Source: Prolixibacteraceae bacterium (GTDB lineage Bacteria; Bacteroidota; Bacteroidia; Bacteroidales; Prolixibacteraceae). Taken from it: DNA of 8,807 nucleotides. Shown in pieces: positions 1-6,776 of the stretch; position 1 is the first letter of the stretch, and each line of letters opens with the position of its first letter. The notes under the pieces are model-generated. The model searched no databases. It was not told the origin of the DNA and saw nothing but the letters and a program-made list of their open reading frames with translations. A program made the position numbers and the translations under genes. The stretch is taken from assembly GCA_027858145.1 (NCBI GenBank), contig JAQIDF010000500.1, positions 1 to 8,807 of the forward strand. The letters run 5' to 3'.

Positions 1-15
1 TGATTTACACTAAAT

Positions 16-33
16 CGAATAACTAGTTATTCG
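16..33. repeat. perfect 18-bp palindrome
   Basis: CGAATAACTAGTTATTCG is identical to its own reverse complement, with 9-bp arms and no spacer. The flanking bases (T on both sides) break the symmetry. With no loop it is a poor intrinsic terminator; a dimeric protein-binding site or part of a dispersed intergenic repeat are the likelier readings. No gene is close enough inside the window to assign it to. Confidence 0.6.
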
Positions 34-43
34 TGAATTCGTG
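29..43. repeat. tandem ATTCGTG direct repeat
   Basis: ATTCGTG occurs at 29-35 and again at 37-43 with one base between, and the first copy overlaps the right arm of the palindrome at 16-33. Its reverse complement reads as repeated CACGAAT units, which from memory resembles a degenerate intergenic repeat seen in several Bacteroidetes genomes. That resemblance is unverified. Confidence 0.4.
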
Positions 44-309
44 GCATAAATTCAAATCAATAATGTAATTTTAGTACTCAAGTGTCAACTGTTCTGCACA
101 TTACGATATGTTTGATAATTATTAACGCATCACTACTATGTGGCAAACGTAAATTTAACATCCAATAAGCAGACTAGGCTACAACCACCTGAGTAGCTCT
201 TATATGAACACCCCCGGGTTAAAAGAAATACTAACAAGCCAGCATATTCAATTGCATTCTAACAGCGCATTAATATTCTGCACAAACTCTGGCTCCCCAC
301 ACTTTTAGC

Positions 310-344
310 TTGCTTCTGAATAGTTCCCATTTTTTATATCTTTG
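310..344 (+). promoter_or_regulatory. candidate Bacteroidetes-type promoter for the lactonase gene
   Basis: TATCTTTG at 337-344 is an exact match to the Bacteroidetes -7 consensus TAnnTTTG. A TTG lies at 310-312, 24 bases upstream, which is slightly long for the -33 element. Transcription would begin around 349-352 and give a leader of under 20 bases before the ATG at 369. The promoter therefore overlaps the TTG codon at 342 and argues against that codon as the start. Confidence 0.5.
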
Positions 345-368
345 TTCATCAACCTAAATTTACACTAC

Positions 369-1532
369 ATGCTAAAACTTCTACTCGTACTGGCAGTTAT
401 GATTTGTAACAACCCTTCTTCAAATGATAACAAAGACAACCTAAGCACCAAAAGCAAACAAAAAGATAAGGAAATTTCAACAGCGGATAGAAGCACAAAA
501 TACCCCTTCTACATTGGGACTTATACTGATTCAGAGAGCGAAGGTATTTACTTATCGTTCTTCGATGCTGATGCCGGAACAATCTCATCTCCCAAACTGG
601 TTACCAAGCTCGAAAATGCAACATTTCAGAATCTTTCAAAAGATAAAAACAGCTTACTGAGTGTAAGCCAAAACAAAGATGGGATTGGCGACACGCACGA
701 ATACACCATCAATGAAGACTTCACTTTGAGGTTGAAAAACATTTATAAAAATGATGGAGTTGGATCATGTTATGTCTCATACCACGATGACAGTGAAAGT
801 GTGTTGGTAGCCAACTACAGGTCGGGCAATGTTACGCGCACAACAAAAACAGCTGGTTTCAGTAATCAACACTCAGGAACAGGCCCAAATGCAAACCGAC
901 AGGAAAAGCCACATGCACATTGTATTAAAATTGATTTACAAAGCAAATTTGCTTATTCATGCGATTTAGGTGCCGATAAAATCTATGTTTATAACCTCCA
1001 AAAAGGGGGACTGAACCCAGTAACAGAGATCAAAACAGCCCTGGGTGCTGGCCCCCGTCATGTCGATTTTCATCCCGACGAAGAAATTATGGCTGTTGTT
1101 AATGAACTTAACAGTAGCATTGAAGTATTCAAGGCAGATAAAAACGGGCTCTTCACAAAAAGAATCCATACTGTTTCAACCATCCCGAAGTCGCACACAT
1201 CCAACAACCAATGTGCCGACATTCACTTCTCTGATGACGGGAAATACCTTTATGCCTCGAACCGTGGGCACAATAGTATTGCTGTTTTTAAAATGAATCA
1301 AAAGATGAAGCCGGAGTTAATACAATTGATGGATCAGACCATCAGCTGGCCCCGAAATTTTTCTCTTTCGCCAGATGGGAAATTTATGTTGGTAGCCAAT
1401 AAAAACTCAAACTGCATAACGCTTTATCGTGTCGATAAAAATACCGGAAAACTAACATATACAAAGCAACGTATCAATATATCGAAACCGGTTTGCATTA
1501 CATTCCCGGATAGTACACCACAAACTCGATAA
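369..1532 (+). CDS. probable lipoprotein, 6-phosphogluconolactonase-like seven-bladed beta-propeller lactonase
   Basis: This is a 387-residue protein of the Pgl/YbhE-type lactonase family, which typically hydrolyses 6-phosphogluconolactone or related sugar lactones. Family motifs seen: YIGTYT (48-53), PHAH (181-184), GPRH (228-231), NEL (245-247), ADIHFSDDGKYLYASNRG (283-300), WPRNFSLSPDGKF (327-339) and VANKNSNCITLY (342-353). The start at ATG 369 gives a short lipoprotein-like signal (MLK, a hydrophobic run to residue 12, Cys13) followed by a Ser/Asn/Lys-rich linker. The in-frame TTG at 342 falls inside the predicted promoter. The lipobox is imperfect, with Ile rather than Gly/Ala/Ser before the Cys. 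The first half is more divergent than the second: after VANY (about 146-172) it looks several residues shorter than usual, as if a strand were trimmed. The true substrate and activity are uncertain; an envelope location is inferred from the signal. It is transcribed alone and converges on the Rnf operon. Confidence 0.85.
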   Translation: MLKLLLVLAVMICNNPSSNDNKDNLSTKSKQKDKEISTADRSTKYPFYIGTYTDSESEGIYLSFFDADAGTISSPKLVTKLENATFQNLSKDKNSLLSVSQNKDGIGDTHEYTINEDFTLRLKNIYKNDGVGSCYVSYHDDSESVLVANYRSGNVTRTTKTAGFSNQHSGTGPNANRQEKPHAHCIKIDLQSKFAYSCDLGADKIYVYNLQKGGLNPVTEIKTALGAGPRHVDFHPDEEIMAVVNELNSSIEVFKADKNGLFTKRIHTVSTIPKSHTSNNQCADIHFSDDGKYLYASNRGHNSIAVFKMNQKMKPELIQLMDQTISWPRNFSLSPDGKFMLVANKNSNCITLYRVDKNTGKLTYTKQRINISKPVCITFPDSTPQTR

Positions 1533-1655
1533 GCTTTGCGCCTAAAACTATGTATCTCAATTATGATTAGCTGCTCTATCGATACCGGGAGGCATGGGCG
1601 TATATAATCCACCACTTGCGAACCATGCACGTTTCATTATTGCTAAATAGGTTAG

Positions 1656-2228
1656 TTAAACAATACCCGAGAACCCCATAAAAGCCATCGCTAATATACC
1701 TGCCGAAATAAGAGCAATAGGTACGCCTTTTAATCCTTTGGGCACATTTTGCATATCGGTATGTTCACGCAAGCCTGCAAAAATAATCAATGCAAGCCCA
1801 AAACCTACGGCATTAGCAACAGCATACACAACACCTTCCATCAGGTTAAATTCTTTTTGGATAACCAAAATTGCAACACCAAGTATGGCACAGTTAGTAG
1901 TTATAAGTGGTAAAAACACACCGAGAGCCTGATATAATGAAGGGCTTACCTTTTTAAGCACAATCTCAACAAGCTGAACCAATGATGCAATTACCAGAAT
2001 GAAAGATATTGTTTGTAAATATCCTATTCCAAACGGAAAGAGAATATAATGTTGAATGAGGAAAGTCACAATTGTAGCCAAAACCATTACAAAAGCAACA
2101 GCACCTGTCATCCCCACGGCAGTCTCAATTTTTTTGGAAACTCCAAGGAACGGGCAAACCCCTAAAAACTGGTTTAAAACAATATTGTTTACCAGTATAG
2201 CCGATATGATGATAATAATGTATTCCAT
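1656..2228 (-). CDS. rnfA: Rnf electron transport complex subunit RnfA
   Basis: A 190-residue integral membrane subunit of the Rnf ferredoxin:NAD+ oxidoreductase, homologous to NqrE. The protein is almost wholly hydrophobic, with about six membrane segments arranged as two inverted half-repeats. The conserved GVCPFLG motif holds Cys25 and the TNCAILG motif holds Cys113. In the related Nqr and Rnf complexes the two cysteines of this subunit and the two of its partner (RnfE here) bind an iron-sulfur centre within the membrane that passes electrons across it. Length is normal. It is the last gene of the operon, 23 bases after rnfE. I see no strong Shine-Dalgarno before the start and no clear terminator hairpin after the stop. 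Confidence 0.96.
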   Translation of the reverse strand: MEYIIIIISAILVNNIVLNQFLGVCPFLGVSKKIETAVGMTGAVAFVMVLATIVTFLIQHYILFPFGIGYLQTISFILVIASLVQLVEIVLKKVSPSLYQALGVFLPLITTNCAILGVAILVIQKEFNLMEGVVYAVANAVGFGLALIIFAGLREHTDMQNVPKGLKGVPIALISAGILAMAFMGFSGIV

Positions 2229-2251
2229 TTTCAGTTTATTTACGGGTGTTT

Positions 2252-2842
2252 CTAAGCGTTTTTCTTGTTCATTCGGTTAATCAAGGCAATAATATAGCCC
2301 AGAGCGATAAATGCACCGGGAGCAAGAATAAAGACGAGCATACCATAATCTTCGGGATAAATTGTAATATCGAACAATTTACCACTGCCGAGCAGCTCAC
2401 GCACACTTCCCAAAATGGTAAGCGCGAAAGCAAAGCCAAAACCAATGCCAAGTCCGTCGATAACCGAGGATGTAATTGTATTTTTCGATGCAAAAGCTTC
2501 AGCACGGCCAAGTACAATACAGTTTACCACAATAAGTGGGATGAACAGGCCAAGACTTTCGTACAGCGAAGGCAGGTAGGCCTGCATTACCATCTCTACA
2601 ATAGTTACAAAGGTGGCTATAACCACGATAAAAGCCGGGATTCGCACCTTATCGGGTATCAGGTTTTTAATAAGGGATACAACCAGGTTCGACATAACCA
2701 GCACAAAAGTTGTGGCCAGACCCATGCCTAATCCGTTAATGGCAGTTCCGGTTGTCCCCAGGGTTGGGCACATACCCAACAACAAGACAAAAACCGGATT
2801 TTCTTTAATAAAACCTTTTGTAAAATTTTTCCACTGGTTCAT
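2252..2842 (-). CDS. rnfE: Rnf electron transport complex subunit RnfE
   Basis: A 196-residue membrane subunit of Rnf, paralogous to RnfA and homologous to NqrD. It starts with a short amphipathic stretch (MNQWKNFTKGFIKENP), then about six membrane helices. The paired cysteine motifs are LGMCPTLG (Cys25) and VVNCIVLGRAEAFA (Cys108), matching the positions in RnfA; VRELLGSG (147-154) is another family signature. RnfA and RnfE form the pseudo-symmetric core that carries the intramembrane iron-sulfur centre. Telling RnfE from NqrD rests on the operon: rnfB and rnfC are present and nqrA and nqrF are not. It starts 12 bases after rnfG ends and is followed 23 bases later by rnfA, so translation is probably coupled. 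Confidence 0.96.
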   Translation of the reverse strand: MNQWKNFTKGFIKENPVFVLLLGMCPTLGTTGTAINGLGMGLATTFVLVMSNLVVSLIKNLIPDKVRIPAFIVVIATFVTIVEMVMQAYLPSLYESLGLFIPLIVVNCIVLGRAEAFASKNTITSSVIDGLGIGFGFAFALTILGSVRELLGSGKLFDITIYPEDYGMLVFILAPGAFIALGYIIALINRMNKKNA

Positions 2843-2854
2843 TTCTCAAATATT

Positions 2855-3517
2855 TTATTGTTCTGATGAAGCTAAATCATCATCACTCGCATTTTGATCA
2901 ATTTGTTGTGTGGCACCTGAATTTGAATCAGTATCCCACGCATTATTCAAACAACGGTGTGCCCGGTTAAGGGCATCTAAAAAAGCACGCGATGTAATGG
3001 TTGCAGCGGTGATGGCATCAACCCCACCCCCATCTTTGCTCACACTCAAGCCACCATTGGGAAAAGAACGGCCAATAACACTTTGCCCGGTTTTTTCAGT
3101 ATTGCCAAACCAGTCATCCATTTTGGAACCCAGACCAGGTGTTTCGGCATGTTTCAGCACCTGAAAACCGGTGATTTCACCTACATCATCAATGCCAACC
3201 ATAACTTCGATATAACCACTAAACCCGCTATATGTGTAGGTTTTAACGGCGCTGGCAATCTCCTCGCCATCTGCACCGTAAGCCGGATATATTTCAACAC
3301 TATCAGCCGCATCTTTCGGCAGTACCTTTATCACGTCACCTAAATGATCAAATTCGGGCAACACCGCGGCCAGTGCCATTTTCTGCTTTTTCAATTCAGT
3401 TTGGGCAATGGGCCCTTCAGTAACATCGTTAACCAAACCAAGTGCTGCCGAAGCTATTAACGTGACCCCAAAAAGTGAGATCACCATATTTTTAAAGGAT
3501 GATTCTAACTTTGCCAT
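2855..3517 (-). CDS. rnfG: Rnf electron transport complex subunit RnfG, covalent FMN carrier
   Basis: A 220-residue subunit with one N-terminal membrane anchor (about 11-30) and an FMN-binding domain expected outside the cytoplasmic membrane. Family motifs are HAETPGLGSKM (123-133) and DAITAATITS (167-176). In the second motif Thr173 is the expected site of phosphoester-linked FMN, added by an ApbE flavin transferase that is not encoded in this window. The fifth position of that motif is Ala instead of the more usual Gly. After the folded domain, residues 187-220 form a polar Ser/Asp/Gln/Asn-rich tail ending in SDDDLASSEQ. This tail contains a second flavinylation-like motif, DSNSGAT (197-203). 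The start codon overlaps the rnfD stop by one base (TAATG) and has a plausible ribosome site upstream. Confidence 0.95.
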   Translation of the reverse strand: MAKLESSFKNMVISLFGVTLIASAALGLVNDVTEGPIAQTELKKQKMALAAVLPEFDHLGDVIKVLPKDAADSVEIYPAYGADGEEIASAVKTYTYSGFSGYIEVMVGIDDVGEITGFQVLKHAETPGLGSKMDDWFGNTEKTGQSVIGRSFPNGGLSVSKDGGGVDAITAATITSRAFLDALNRAHRCLNNAWDTDSNSGATQQIDQNASDDDLASSEQ

Positions 3518-4500
3518 TACTTTTTCTCTCCAAATCGTTTAGGTTTCACGTAATTATTTATAAGCGGCGCAAATGCATTCATAATAAGAATTGCAAATGA
3601 AATGCCTTCGGGGTATGCTCCCCACAACCGGATACTCACTGTAATTAAACCAATTCCAACTCCATAAATAAGCTGCCCCTTTTTAGCCATAGGCGATGAA
3701 ACCATATCTGTTGCCATGTAAATGGCTCCAAGCATCATGCCACCTGACAACAGGTGAAACAGCGGATCGGCATATTGCATCGGGTCAACCATCCATAATA
3801 TCCCGGTAAAAACAAAAACCGTTGCAAATATACTAACAGGGATGTGCCAGGTTATCACCTTTCGCACGAGCATATAAACCATGCCCAGCAATAATAAAGC
3901 TGCGGATATTTCACCCAGCGAACCACTAAAGTTACCTAAAAGCAACTCATCGTACCCGGGAATTCTTTGCATGATTTCAGGTACTGTTGACCCACTTTTA
4001 AGCCCTTCTTTCACCAAAGCCAAAGGAGTAGCTTCCGATGTTGCATCAACAGCCTGTTGGGTTACATTTGGCCATGTAGTCATTTGAACCGGGAATGAAA
4101 TTAACAGGAACACCCTGCCAACCAATGCTGGGTTAAAAGGGTTTTGCCCTAGGCCACCAAATGACATTTTTCCAACTCCAATCGCTACTACAGCACCTAC
4201 GACCATGATCCATAATGGCAATCCGGCAGGCACATTCATTGCCAACAAAATGCCGGTTAAAATTGCTGAACCGTCGTTGATTGTCGGTTCAACTTTCATT
4301 AAATACTTTTGGATGAGCCACTCGATAAGCACACAGCTCACAACAGATGTTAAGGTTACAACAACCGCTGGAATACCGAATACAACAAACGACCAGGCCA
4401 GGGCCGGCAATAAGGCAAAAATCACAGTGTACATGATTTTTTTTACAGAATCGCCTTGTTTAATGTGTGGTGACGGTGTTATGGTTAATATTTTATCCAT
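3517..4500 (-). CDS. rnfD: Rnf electron transport complex subunit RnfD, covalent FMN membrane subunit
   Basis: A 327-residue polytopic membrane protein of the NqrB/RnfD family with roughly nine or ten membrane segments. Signatures seen are GGLGQNPFNPALVGR (115-129), GGMMLGAIYMATDMVSSPM (253-271) and PEGISFAILIMNAFAPLIN (297-315). The expected covalent FMN site is Thr158 in DATSEATPL (152-160), which follows the Dxx[S/T]xAT pattern with Glu at the fifth place where Gly is commonest. RnfD passes electrons between the periplasmic-side flavin of RnfG and the other membrane carriers and is thought to take part in ion translocation. Length is close to other short-form RnfD proteins. It starts 41 bases after rnfC and its stop overlaps the rnfG start by one base, so the two are probably translationally coupled. 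Confidence 0.96.
   Translation of the reverse strand: MDKILTITPSPHIKQGDSVKKIMYTVIFALLPALAWSFVVFGIPAVVVTLTSVVSCVLIEWLIQKYLMKVEPTINDGSAILTGILLAMNVPAGLPLWIMVVGAVVAIGVGKMSFGGLGQNPFNPALVGRVFLLISFPVQMTTWPNVTQQAVDATSEATPLALVKEGLKSGSTVPEIMQRIPGYDELLLGNFSGSLGEISAALLLLGMVYMLVRKVITWHIPVSIFATVFVFTGILWMVDPMQYADPLFHLLSGGMMLGAIYMATDMVSSPMAKKGQLIYGVGIGLITVSIRLWGAYPEGISFAILIMNAFAPLINNYVKPKRFGEKK
3526..3531 (-). promoter_or_regulatory. ribosome binding site of rnfG
   Basis: GGAGAG lies 8 bases before the rnfG ATG, inside the end of rnfD. It is one of only two good Shine-Dalgarno matches in this operon and supports the start at 3517. Confidence 0.5.
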
Positions 4501-4541
4501 TTTAAATATCTTTTACCACTAATGGTTAATTATTTGGTTTT

Positions 4542-5870
4542 TTATTTTCTACTACGGATGATTCCCCCAACGGTTTGTTTTCCAAGCCGGATATAATCGA
4601 GTAATGGACGGTTTGCCGGGCATGTAAAGCTGCAAGAACCACATTCAATACAATCCATTACATTTTCGTGCTCCGATTTTTCCCATATTTTCTTTTCGGC
4701 AAGCGTCATAAGCAAAAATGGCTCAAGCCCCATCGGACAAACACCCACACAACGCCCGCAACGAATACAATTTAACACCTCTTTACGGTGTCCTTCTTCT
4801 TCGTTAATAATTAATACGCCTGAAGTACCTTTCGCTACCGGAATATCGATATTAGCAACAGCCTTTCCCATCATTGGCCCACCACTTACAACCTTAGCGG
4901 TATCTTCGGGTAAGCCCCCGGCAGCTTCAATAAGTTCTTTAACCGGGGTGCCAACACGCACCTTGAAATTTGACGGATTGGCAAGTGATTTGCCCGTAAC
5001 AGTTACGATTCGCTCAACCAAAGGCTTATTTTTCATAACCGCTTCGTACACGGCCAGGGCTGTCCCAACGTTATTCACAACAGCTCCCACGGCAATAGGA
5101 AGGGCGCCTGAGGGTACTTCCCGTCCGGTAACGGCTTTAATAAGTTGTTTTTCTCCACCCTGTGGATATTTAACTTTTAGTGGAGACACTTCGATGCCGG
5201 AATATTTTTCACATAAAACCAAGAGATGTTCTATTGCATCAGGTTTATTATTTTCGATGCCGATTACAGCACGGTCAACGCCAAGTGCCTTTTTCAGCAA
5301 ATCAATTCCTACCAACAGTTCCTCGCCACGTTCAAGCATTAAACGATGATCGGCAGTGAGGTAAGGTTCACACTCCACCCCGTTAATAAGCAATACTTCA
5401 GCTTTCATTCCCGGTGGTGGCGAAAGTTTAACATGTGTTGGAAATGTAGCACCGCCAAGGCCTACAATACCAGCTTCTAATATTTTTTTGTTAATTGCCT
5501 TAGCATCAAGGCCTGTAGTTTTTATCAAATCAGGCGAAGTATCTATTCCTTCAGCCCATTCATCTCCATCAACATCAATTACCACCGATTCCTTTTTATA
5601 GCCTGAGCTATCAAACACTGAGTCGATTTTCTTCACTTTCCCCGAAACCGATGAATGAATATTAGTTGAAACAAAACCGGCACTTTGAGCAATAAGCTGT
5701 CCGGCTTTAACCATATCGCCACGTTTAACAACTACTTTTGAAGGTGCCCCGATATGTTGTGCCACAGGAATTGTTACGGTTTTAGGGAGTGGTAGTTTCT
5801 TAATCACTTTATCAGCCGTGATTTTGTTTTCGGCCGGGTGCACACCACCTATTTTAAATGTTTTAAGCAT
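4542..5870 (-). CDS. rnfC: Rnf electron transport complex subunit RnfC, NADH-binding flavin/iron-sulfur subunit
   Basis: A 442-residue peripheral subunit on the cytoplasmic face, where NAD+ is reduced or NADH oxidised. The order is: an N-terminal RnfC domain with KIGGVHP (6-12) and a sandwich-hybrid segment NIHSSVSGKVKKID (70-83); a central region like the complex I 51-kDa subunit with GLGGATFPTHVKL (137-149), NGVECEPYLTADHR (163-176) and KYPQGGEKQLIKAVTGREVP (234-253); and two C-terminal 4Fe-4S motifs at Cys368/371/374/378 and Cys407/410/413/417. All eight cluster cysteines are present. It is a compact form without the long repetitive C-terminal extension found in enterobacterial RsxC. It lies 42 bases after rnfB and has the clearest ribosome binding site in the operon. 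Confidence 0.97.
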   Translation of the reverse strand: MLKTFKIGGVHPAENKITADKVIKKLPLPKTVTIPVAQHIGAPSKVVVKRGDMVKAGQLIAQSAGFVSTNIHSSVSGKVKKIDSVFDSSGYKKESVVIDVDGDEWAEGIDTSPDLIKTTGLDAKAINKKILEAGIVGLGGATFPTHVKLSPPPGMKAEVLLINGVECEPYLTADHRLMLERGEELLVGIDLLKKALGVDRAVIGIENNKPDAIEHLLVLCEKYSGIEVSPLKVKYPQGGEKQLIKAVTGREVPSGALPIAVGAVVNNVGTALAVYEAVMKNKPLVERIVTVTGKSLANPSNFKVRVGTPVKELIEAAGGLPEDTAKVVSGGPMMGKAVANIDIPVAKGTSGVLIINEEEGHRKEVLNCIRCGRCVGVCPMGLEPFLLMTLAEKKIWEKSEHENVMDCIECGSCSFTCPANRPLLDYIRLGKQTVGGIIRSRK

Positions 5871-5876
5871 TATTTA

Positions 5877-5882
5877 TCCTTT
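5877..5882 (-). promoter_or_regulatory. ribosome binding site of rnfC
   Basis: AAAGGA sits 6 bases before the rnfC ATG at 5870, in the 42-base gap after rnfB. Good Shine-Dalgarno matches are uncommon in this window, and this one fixes the rnfC start. Confidence 0.6.
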
Positions 5883-5912
5883 TAACAATGGAATACGACA
5901 TTATAATTTGTA

Positions 5913-6776
5913 TCAGGCATGAGCCGTTTCGGTCTCTTTTTCCTTTTTCACCTTTCGCGGTGGAAAATTTTCCTCAATAATTGCATTTGTAGGACAAACC
6001 GAAACGCATTTCCGGCAAAGTACACATTTATCAGAATCGATAAATGCCCGGTTGTTGTTAATTGTTATTGCATCGTATTTACATTCTTTTTCGCATTTAC
6101 CACAACCAATACAAGCTACCTCACACGATTTTTTTGCCACGCCTCCTTTATCTTCGTTACGGCAGGCAACATATACCTTACGGTACTTTGGCATTTGCTT
6201 CCGTAATTCAAATAAACTTTTCGGACAGGCATCAACACATGCGCCGCAACCCACACAGTTTTCATCAGTAACAACAGGTAATCCCGTTTCAGGATCCATG
6301 TGCAGAGCATCAAAATCGCAGACATCGGCACAATCGCCAAACCCAAGACAACCATACTGGCATCCGGTTTCACCACCATAATTCATAGCAGCAATGGCAC
6401 ACGTTGAAGCACCTTCGTAGTGATTGGTTTTCGGACGATGTTCGCAGGTTCCGTTACAAAGTAAAACGGCAATGCGTGGCTTATGCTTTTCAGCTTCGAG
6501 CTGCATTATTTCGGCTACTTTATTCATAACCTCACTACCACCAACAGGACAATTTTTACCCTCAAGCGAATTGTCTTTAACAATAGCTTCGGCAAAAGCC
6601 CGGCACCCTGCATATCCACATCCTCCACAATTAGCGGCAGGCAGTGCCTCTTCAACTTCATCAATCCGGGGATCTTCGTAAACATAAAATTTGCGGGCCG
6701 CAAAGTACAAAATGATCGCGGCAGCAATCCCAATCGAACTGATGGTAATAATCGTGTAAATTAACGATGCACTCAT
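5913..6776 (-). CDS. rnfB: Rnf electron transport complex subunit RnfB, multi-cluster ferredoxin-like subunit
   Basis: A 287-residue subunit that accepts electrons from reduced ferredoxin and passes them into the complex. It has one N-terminal membrane helix (about 5-27). A 4Fe-4S domain follows with Cys50/53/58 in NCGGCGYAGC and Cys76. Next is a cysteine-rich linker with Cys107, 111 and 126. A cluster motif follows at Cys139/143/149/153, then a ferredoxin motif at Cys174/177/180/184. A second ferredoxin pair is at Cys222/225/228/232 and Cys251/254/257/261. This is the long, multi-cluster form found in anaerobes, longer than the enterobacterial RsxB. The C-terminus is a charged Lys/Glu tail (274-287). 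The start overlaps the end of the preceding RseC-like gene by four bases (ATGA), a sign of translational coupling. Confidence 0.97.
   Translation of the reverse strand: MSASLIYTIITISSIGIAAAIILYFAARKFYVYEDPRIDEVEEALPAANCGGCGYAGCRAFAEAIVKDNSLEGKNCPVGGSEVMNKVAEIMQLEAEKHKPRIAVLLCNGTCEHRPKTNHYEGASTCAIAAMNYGGETGCQYGCLGFGDCADVCDFDALHMDPETGLPVVTDENCVGCGACVDACPKSLFELRKQMPKYRKVYVACRNEDKGGVAKKSCEVACIGCGKCEKECKYDAITINNNRAFIDSDKCVLCRKCVSVCPTNAIIEENFPPRKVKKEKETETAHA

Larger units (their letters stand above)
1..368. other. gene-free left flank
   Basis: All six frames are broken by frequent stop codons and I see no coding remnant, tRNA or rRNA. The stretch holds the palindrome and direct repeat at its left end and the lactonase promoter candidate at its right end, both listed separately. 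Nothing else between about 45 and 309 stands out. A lone TAnnTTTG match at 107-114 lacks an upstream TTG box and was not called. Confidence 0.6.

Noticed and set aside
107..114. TATGTTTG, a second TAnnTTTG match on the plus strand
   Set aside because: There is no TTG box at a suitable distance upstream and it would leave a leader of about 250 bases; one chance match in AT-rich spacer is expected.
92..284. TTCTGCACA occurring at 92-100 and 276-284
   Set aside because: A 9-base direct repeat in about 340 bases of spacer has an appreciable chance of occurring at random, and the flanks do not match.
342..368. TTG start giving a 396-residue lactonase
   Set aside because: It falls inside the TAnnTTTG promoter match, would place a polar FINLNLHY stretch before the signal peptide, and ATG 369 gives a compact lipoprotein-like start.
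1592..1628. GCATGG/CCATGC inverted repeat in the convergent gap as a terminator
   Set aside because: A 6-bp stem with a 25-base loop and no U-run on either strand is too weak.
1424..1630. 68-codon minus-strand ORF over the lactonase 3' end
   Set aside because: It mostly mirrors the lactonase gene, has no recognisable motif and no start signal.
2246..2731. 161-codon plus-strand ORF opposite rnfE
   Set aside because: Its translation is an odd mixture typical of an antisense shadow of a membrane protein gene; rnfE is unambiguous on the other strand.
1656..4500. Na+-translocating Nqr operon instead of Rnf
   Set aside because: RnfA, D, G and E have Nqr counterparts, but rnfB and the ferredoxin-type RnfC are present and nqrA, nqrC-type order and nqrF are absent.
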